NCBI GenBank assembly: GCA_019746155.1
Contig: JAIESJ010000237.1
Span: 1-10,030, forward strand
DNA length: 10,030 nt
Origin: Burkholderiales bacterium
GTDB lineage: Bacteria > Pseudomonadota > Gammaproteobacteria > Burkholderiales > SG8-41
Reading direction: 5' to 3'
The translations under genes and the position numbers were made by a program. The number at the start of each line of letters is the position of its first letter. Position 1 is the first letter of the stretch. Under the pieces are notes generated by a model. That model saw only the letters and a program-made list of their open reading frames with translations. It did no database searches and was not told where the DNA came from. Below are positions 6,615 through 10,030 of this stretch, piece by piece.

Positions 6615-7401
6615 ACGTGCAGTTCCTTCAATCCGCAGAATCGGCCATACCACCATAGACATCGTGCTGCGCCTGGGCTACGCGGCGCGCTTCATCGTAC
6701 TGACCCTGCTGCACTCCGGGACCAGCTTCCGGCGCTTCGGCCTGATCATCCGCGAGATTTACTATACCGGCGTGCTGTCGCTCATCATCATCCTGGTGTC
6801 GGGATTATTCGTCGGCATGGTGCTGGGCTTTCAGGGGTACCATACCCTGCAGACTTACGGTTCCGAATCCGCGTTGGGCGTACTGGTGGCGCTGTCGCTG
6901 GTGCGCGAACTGGGCCCGGTGATGGCCGGACTGCTGTTTGCGAGCCGGGCCGGGTCGGCAATCACCGCCGAAATCGGCCTGATGAAGGCCACCGAACAGC
7001 TCTCCGCGATGGAAATGATGGCGGTGGATCCGATTGCCAGAGTGGTGGCGCCGCGCTTCTGGGCCGGCTTCCTGTCGATGCCGCTGCTGGCGGCCATGTT
7101 CAGCGCCATGGGCGTGTTCGGCGGCTATCTGGTCGGAGTGGTGCTGATCGGGGTTGACGAAGGCTCGTTCTGGTCCCAGATGCAGAGCGCCGTCGATTTC
7201 CGCGAGGACATCCTGAACGGCGTGATCAAAAGCGTCGTGTTCGGTTTTGCCGTGACCTGGATCGCGCTGTTCGAAGGCTACGACGCGCCGCCGACGGCGG
7301 AGGGCGTATCCGGCGCGACCACGCGTACCGTGGTCACTTCGTCGCTGGCCATCCTGGGGCTGGATTTTATGTTGACCTCATTTATGTTTCGGGGGGTTTG
7401 A
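6607..7401 (+). CDS. mlaE: phospholipid transport permease MlaE
   Basis: The 264-residue membrane subunit of the MlaFEDB complex. It has an N-terminal amphipathic or interfacial helix (about 17-36) followed by hydrophobic segments at about 55-77, 88-112, 150-182, 206-222 and 243-262. The family hallmark RELGPVMAGLLFASRAGSAI (100-119) runs on into AEIGLMKATEQLSAMEMMAVDP (to residue 142), the region that contacts MlaF. The ATG at 6607 overlaps the mlaF end by 8 nt and has GGGAG at 6596-6600. The stop TGA overlaps the mlaD ATG. Length is normal for the family. Confidence 0.96.
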   Translation: MPERAVPSIRRIGHTTIDIVLRLGYAARFIVLTLLHSGTSFRRFGLIIREIYYTGVLSLIIILVSGLFVGMVLGFQGYHTLQTYGSESALGVLVALSLVRELGPVMAGLLFASRAGSAITAEIGLMKATEQLSAMEMMAVDPIARVVAPRFWAGFLSMPLLAAMFSAMGVFGGYLVGVVLIGVDEGSFWSQMQSAVDFREDILNGVIKSVVFGFAVTWIALFEGYDAPPTAEGVSGATTRTVVTSSLAILGLDFMLTSFMFRGV

Positions 7402-7871
7402 TGGAACGCTCGATGCTCGACTTGTGGGTGGGATTGTTCGTTTGCGCCGGCGTCGGCGCCCTGCTGATTCTCGCGCTCAAGGTGGGAAACATGAGCGGCT
7501 ACAATGCGGCCGATACTTATCAGGTGTATGCGCAGTTCGACAATATCGGCGGACTGAAACCGCGCGCGCCGGTCAAAAGCGCGGGCGTTGTGGTCGGGCG
7601 CGTCGCCGGAATCACTTTCGACAACGACAAGTTCCTGGCGAAAGTGACCATGACGATCGACAAGCGCTACACGTTTCCCAAGGACACCACGGCCTCGGTG
7701 CTGACCTCCGGGCTGCTCGGCGAGCAGTACATCGGGCTCGTGGCCGGGGGGGATGCCGCCAATCTTGCGCAAGGCGATACCATCAAACTCACGCAGTCGG
7801 CGGTGGTGCTGGAGAATCTGATCAGCCAGTTCCTGTACAGCAAGGCGGCCGAGGGCGATACCAAGAAATAG
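7401..7871 (+). CDS. mlaD: MCE-domain phospholipid transport protein MlaD
   Basis: A membrane-anchored MCE protein that forms the periplasmic hexameric ring of the complex and gives phospholipids a hydrophobic path. One N-terminal transmembrane helix (about 8-27) is followed by the MCE domain (about 39-117: VYAQFDNIGGLKPRAPVKSA, then SGLLGEQYIGL) and a short helical C-terminus (LENLISQFLYSK) that lines the pore in homologues. At 156 residues it is a short, single-MCE form. I chose ATG 7401, in the TGATG overlap with the mlaE stop and behind GGGGGG (7391-7396), over a TTG one codon earlier. It is followed by a palindrome rather than directly by mlaC. Confidence 0.95.
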   Translation: MERSMLDLWVGLFVCAGVGALLILALKVGNMSGYNAADTYQVYAQFDNIGGLKPRAPVKSAGVVVGRVAGITFDNDKFLAKVTMTIDKRYTFPKDTTASVLTSGLLGEQYIGLVAGGDAANLAQGDTIKLTQSAVVLENLISQFLYSKAAEGDTKK

Positions 7872-7878
7872 CCGCGCT

Positions 7879-7912
7879 AGGAGCTTGTCGGACTTGAGTC
7901 CGACAAGCTCCT
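7879..7912. repeat. 34-bp perfect palindrome, REP-like copy 1 (between mlaD and mlaC)
   Basis: Arms AGGAGCTTGTCGGACT (7879-7894) and AGTCCGACAAGCTCCT (7897-7912) are perfectly complementary around TG. It starts 8 nt after the mlaD stop. A 34-bp relative lies at 9092-9125. As RNA it folds into a strong hairpin; TTAAACAAAA follows, so it is not a classical intrinsic terminator in the forward direction. It could stabilise the mlaFED message or reduce expression of mlaC. Confidence 0.9.
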
Positions 7913-7970
7913 TAAACAAAACCGCCCTGGAAAAAATGCGAATATTTTTGTTTTGTTAGATAGGGGCATC

Positions 7971-8600
7971 ATGATGAAATATCTGTTTTCGTTCGTGCTG
8001 GCGGCATTCGTTGCCGCCGTCCCCGCGCGCGCCGCAGAGATGCCGGCGCCGGATGCGCTGGCCAAAAGCGTGACCGACGAAGTGCTGGCGGTGGTGCGCG
8101 CCGACAGGGGCATCCAGTCCGGCGACCAGAAGAAAGTGCTGGATCTGGTTGAGGCGAAAGTGCTGCCGCATTTCAATTTCACGCGCATGGCCCAGCTTGC
8201 CATGGGCAAGCACTGGCGCCAGGCGAGCGCCGAGCAGCAAAAAGCGCTCACCAGCGAATTCCGCGCGCTGCTGGTCCGCACCTATACCGCCGCATTCACG
8301 CAGTACAAGAACCAGACCGTCGAGTACCGTCCGCTGCGGCTCGCGCCGGATGAAACCGATGTGGTGGTCAAATCGCTGATCAGGCAGCCGAACGGCCAGC
8401 CGATCGCGGTCGATTACGGCATGGAAAAGACCGATCAGGGCTGGAAGGTCTATAACGTCAAGATCGAGGGCGTGAGCCTGGTGGAGAACTACCGCAACAC
8501 CTTCAGCACCGAAGTGCAGAGGAACGGCGTCGACGGGCTCATCAAGTCGCTGGCCGAGAAGAACAAGACGCTCGCACAGGCGCAGGTGAGCCAGAAATGA
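7971..8600 (+). CDS. mlaC: periplasmic phospholipid-binding protein MlaC
   Basis: A Ttg2D/MlaC-type soluble shuttle that carries phospholipid between the outer-membrane MlaA complex and MlaFEDB. The N-terminus MMKYLFSFVLAAFVAAVPAR is a signal peptide with a probable type I cleavage after A-R-A (residue 21). Family hallmarks are VLPHFNFTRMAQLAMGKHW (64-82) and GWKVYNVKIEGVSLVENY (157-174). Length is 209 residues, normal for the family. I chose ATG 7971 (or 7974, one codon later), placed behind GGGG at 7963-7966, over an in-frame TTG at 7953 that would add MLDRGI before the signal peptide. It overlaps mlaB by ATGA. The 99-nt gap from mlaD, holding a palindrome, is the only large break inside the cluster. 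Confidence 0.95.
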   Translation: MMKYLFSFVLAAFVAAVPARAAEMPAPDALAKSVTDEVLAVVRADRGIQSGDQKKVLDLVEAKVLPHFNFTRMAQLAMGKHWRQASAEQQKALTSEFRALLVRTYTAAFTQYKNQTVEYRPLRLAPDETDVVVKSLIRQPNGQPIAVDYGMEKTDQGWKVYNVKIEGVSLVENYRNTFSTEVQRNGVDGLIKSLAEKNKTLAQAQVSQK

Positions 8601-8878
8601 TTTCCTGCGATGGCGACCGCTGCACGTTGCAGGGACCGGTCAATATAGGCAATGTCGTCGCTGTGCTCGAGCAGGGCCGGCGGGTGTTGACTGCGCCGCA
8701 CATCGCCGTCGACCTCGGCGGGTTGACGGAAGTCGACTCGACCACGGTCAGCCTGCTGCTCGAGTGGCGGCGCGAGGCGCAGCGTGGGAACCGCAAGATC
8801 GAATACATCAACCTGCCGGACAATCTCAAGAGTCTGGCCGCGCTTTACGGCGTCTCCGAGCTTCTTGGTGAGGTGTAA
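8597..8878 (+). CDS. mlaB: STAS-domain protein MlaB
   Basis: A 93-residue cytoplasmic STAS-domain protein that binds MlaF and supports assembly and activity of the transporter. The core VDLGGLTEVDSTTVSLLLEW (38-57) is the STAS strand-loop-helix, with D47, S48 and T49/T50 at the position of the conserved Asp-Ser/Thr. The ATG overlaps the mlaC stop (ATGA, 8597-8600), and AGGTGAG at 8583-8589 gives a good ribosome binding site within the mlaC end. The stop codon lies in the first unit of a heptamer tandem repeat. Confidence 0.92.
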   Translation: MISCDGDRCTLQGPVNIGNVVAVLEQGRRVLTAPHIAVDLGGLTEVDSTTVSLLLEWRREAQRGNRKIEYINLPDNLKSLAALYGVSELLGEV

Positions 8879-8899
8879 GGCGTGAGGAGCGAGGAGTAA
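8872..8899. repeat. heptamer tandem repeat (4 imperfect copies, GGnGYRA-like)
   Basis: Four 7-nt units read GGTGTAA, GGCGTGA, GGAGCGA and GGAGTAA. The first overlaps the mlaB stop codon. The last unit can also pair with ACTCC (8901-8905) as a small hairpin. The unit length equals that of the 4560-4587 repeat, but the motif differs. Confidence 0.6.
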
Positions 8900-8909
8900 A
8901 ACTCCCCTG

Positions 8910-8993
8910 GCAGCCTGTCGGACTTGGCCCCCATTTACCGGAACGCGTAGCGTTAATGGATCGCCGTTAATCGATGCTTTGGCGACAGGCTGC
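8910..8993. repeat. long hairpin, probable diverged and expanded relative of the 34-bp palindrome
   Basis: Arms GCAGCCTGTCG (8910-8920) and CGACAGGCTGC (8983-8993) are perfectly complementary. The left part, TGTCGGACTTGGCCC, closely matches the left half of the 34-bp palindromes at 7879 and 9092, but the right arm is displaced by about 60 nt. The insert has its own hairpin (CCATT 8931-8935 with AATGG 8955-8959, enclosing AACGC 8942-8946 with GCGTT 8950-8954) and a 14-nt imperfect tandem repeat beginning CGTTAAT (8951-8964, 8965-8978). Confidence 0.75.
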
Positions 8994-9038
8994 TTAATGA
9001 AAAAGCTTTACGTGTCGAAACCCTATGCTGACCTGATC

Positions 9039-9063
9039 AAACGTCACTTGTATGACGTTTTTT
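9039..9063 (+). terminator. intrinsic terminator after the mla operon
   Basis: AAACGTCA (9039-9046) pairs with TGACGTTT (9053-9060) around a 6-nt loop, and the stem runs into six T residues (9058-9063). This is a good Rho-independent terminator shape on the plus strand. It suggests that mla transcription ends here and that the following ABC gene has its own promoter or depends on read-through. The stem is AT-containing and only 8 bp, so efficiency may be partial. Confidence 0.7.
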
Positions 9064-9091
9064 CCGCCTCGTTCTTTAATTTTTTCATTTC

Positions 9092-9125
9092 AGGAGTTTG
9101 TCGGACTTAGCCCCGACAAACTCCT
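9092..9125. repeat. 34-bp palindrome, REP-like copy 2 (before the ABC ATPase gene)
   Basis: Arms AGGAGTTTGTCGG (9092-9104) and CCGACAAACTCCT (9113-9125) pair perfectly over 13 bp around an 8-nt loop. It has the same length and ends as the 7879-7912 copy, and position 6 (C to T) and its partner position 29 (G to A) have changed together, keeping the stem paired. It ends 8 nt before the ATG of the downstream ABC gene. Confidence 0.88.
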
Positions 9126-9133
9126 AGCGCTTC

Positions 9134-10030
9134 ATGATTCCCGCAATCCAGGTCGACCAGGTCTCCAAAAGCTATGGCGGGCTGCGGGCATTGGCCGGGG
9201 TCAGCCTCGAAGTCCCGCCGGGCGAGTTTTTCGGCCTGCTCGGCCCCAACGGCGCGGGCAAGACCACGCTCATCAACATTCTCGCCGGCCTGGTCATTGC
9301 CACGGGCGGCAGCGCGCGCATCATGGGCTTCGACGTGCGCAGGCAATACCGCGAAGCGCGGCGCGCGCTGGGCGTGGTACCGCAGGAGCTCGTTTTCGAT
9401 CCGTTTTTCACGGTGCGCGAAACGCTCGCTATCCAGTCCGGCTATTTCGGGCTCAGGAACAACCGCGGCTGGATCGATGAAATCATGCACCATCTCGATT
9501 TGACCGAGAAGGCCGACACCAATATGCGCGCGCTCTCCGGCGGCATGAAGCGCCGGGTGCTGGTGGCGCAGGCGCTGGTGCACAAGCCGCCGGTGATCGT
9601 GCTCGATGAGCCGACCGCCGGCGTCGACGTCGAATTGCGGCAGGCGCTGTGGAAATTCGTGCGCCAGCTCAACCGCGACGGCCACACCATTGTGCTGACC
9701 ACGCATTATCTGGAAGAGGCGGAGGCTTTGTGCAGCCGCGTCGCCATGCTGAAACAGGGGCGTATGGTGGCGCTCGATACGACGCAGAACCTGCTCAGGA
9801 TGCATTCCGGCTGCTATGTCGAGTTACGGATTGATCCCGATGCGCTGCCGGCCGCGCTGGCGCCGCTGGTTGTGGAGCGCCGCGCGGACGGCACCTGGCG
9901 GCTTGCGCTCAAGGACTATGTCGAGGTCGAGGACGTGATGGCGCAACTGCGCCTGGCGCGGGCGCGGGTGCAGGAAATGGAAGTCTTGCGGCCCGACCTT
10001 GAGGAGATTTTCGTGCAGATCATGAGCAGG
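9134..10030 (+). CDS. ABC-2 type ATP-binding protein, NatA/YadG-like (runs off right edge)
   Basis: The first 299 codons are in the window and no stop is reached. The nucleotide-binding domain shows Walker A GPNGAGKT (37-44), Q-loop Q84 in VVPQE, signature LSGGM (134-138), Walker B VIVLDEP (154-160) and H191. A C-terminal extension (about 225-299) ends RPDLEEIFVQIMSR, typical of the C-terminus in drug/lipid-type ABC-2 ATPases, so little is probably missing. In betaproteobacteria such an ATPase and an ABC2_membrane permease often follow mla genes; a permease just outside the window is expected but unseen. The ATG at 9134 has no Shine-Dalgarno and lies 8 nt after a strong palindrome, so initiation could be structure-dependent. 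Substrate unknown. Confidence 0.93.
   Translation, partial: MIPAIQVDQVSKSYGGLRALAGVSLEVPPGEFFGLLGPNGAGKTTLINILAGLVIATGGSARIMGFDVRRQYREARRALGVVPQELVFDPFFTVRETLAIQSGYFGLRNNRGWIDEIMHHLDLTEKADTNMRALSGGMKRRVLVAQALVHKPPVIVLDEPTAGVDVELRQALWKFVRQLNRDGHTIVLTTHYLEEAEALCSRVAMLKQGRMVALDTTQNLLRMHSGCYVELRIDPDALPAALAPLVVERRADGTWRLALKDYVEVEDVMAQLRLARARVQEMEVLRPDLEEIFVQIMSR

Noticed and set aside
5685..6662. Long open reading frame antisense to mlaF, continuous with the LLM gene
   Set aside because: It is in frame with the LLM gene but covers mlaF on the opposite strand; the translation is low-complexity and Arg/His-rich and has no recognisable motifs. The LLM family N-terminus starts at 5684.
7953..7970. 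TTG start adding six codons to mlaC
   Set aside because: It would put MLDRGI before a normal signal peptide; the ATG at 7971 has a better placed G-rich ribosome binding site.
8997..9110. 37-codon ORF starting ATG AAA AAG in the gap before the ABC ATPase
   Set aside because: It has no Shine-Dalgarno, passes through the intrinsic terminator and ends inside the palindrome. The AT-rich base composition explains its residues; no family resemblance.

Overview
The window looks like chromosome of a GC-rich Gram-negative bacterium, most likely a betaproteobacterium. The evidence is a complete retrograde phospholipid transport locus (mlaF-E-D-C-B) followed by a further ABC ATPase gene, an arrangement familiar from that class, together with strongly GC-biased third codon positions. 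No rRNA, tRNA, CRISPR array, prophage or intact insertion sequence is visible. Species-level placement cannot be made from the sequence alone.

Left part (1-2598, all minus strand): read in transcription order, an ABC-2 type ATPase gene (2598-1858) with no permease next to it, a sigma54-dependent NtrC-type response regulator (GTG start at 1791) and the 5' end of an ExeA/MshM-like AAA ATPase that leaves the window at position 1. The last two lie 25 nt apart and probably form an operon. They suggest two-component control of an envelope or pilus/secretion system located beyond the left edge.

Middle part (2599-5684): an AurF-like diiron oxygenase on the plus strand converges on a two-gene minus-strand operon, an LLM flavin-dependent oxidoreductase followed by an NAD-dependent epimerase/dehydratase-like protein. 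The 116-bp gap between the convergent stop codons is almost filled by one 108-bp imperfect inverted repeat with nested hairpins. The oxygenase and LLM genes both have a -10-like box 6 to 8 nt before the start codon and no clear ribosome binding site, so leaderless transcripts are possible.

Right part (5685-10030, plus strand): mlaF, mlaE and mlaD overlap tightly. A 34-bp perfect palindrome then separates mlaD from mlaC, and mlaC overlaps mlaB by ATGA. MlaFEDB would form the inner-membrane ABC complex, with MlaC as the periplasmic phospholipid shuttle. The outer-membrane partner MlaA is not encoded in the window. After mlaB comes a 255-bp non-coding segment with a heptamer tandem repeat, a long hairpin, an intrinsic terminator and a second copy of the 34-bp palindrome, whose last base is only 8 nt before the start codon of a NatA/YadG-type ABC ATPase that runs off the right edge.

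I found no clearly new multi-gene system. The most notable material is non-coding: a small dispersed palindrome family in which two copies differ by a compensatory base-pair change, the 108-bp inverted-repeat element, two heptamer tandem repeats and the candidate leaderless starts.
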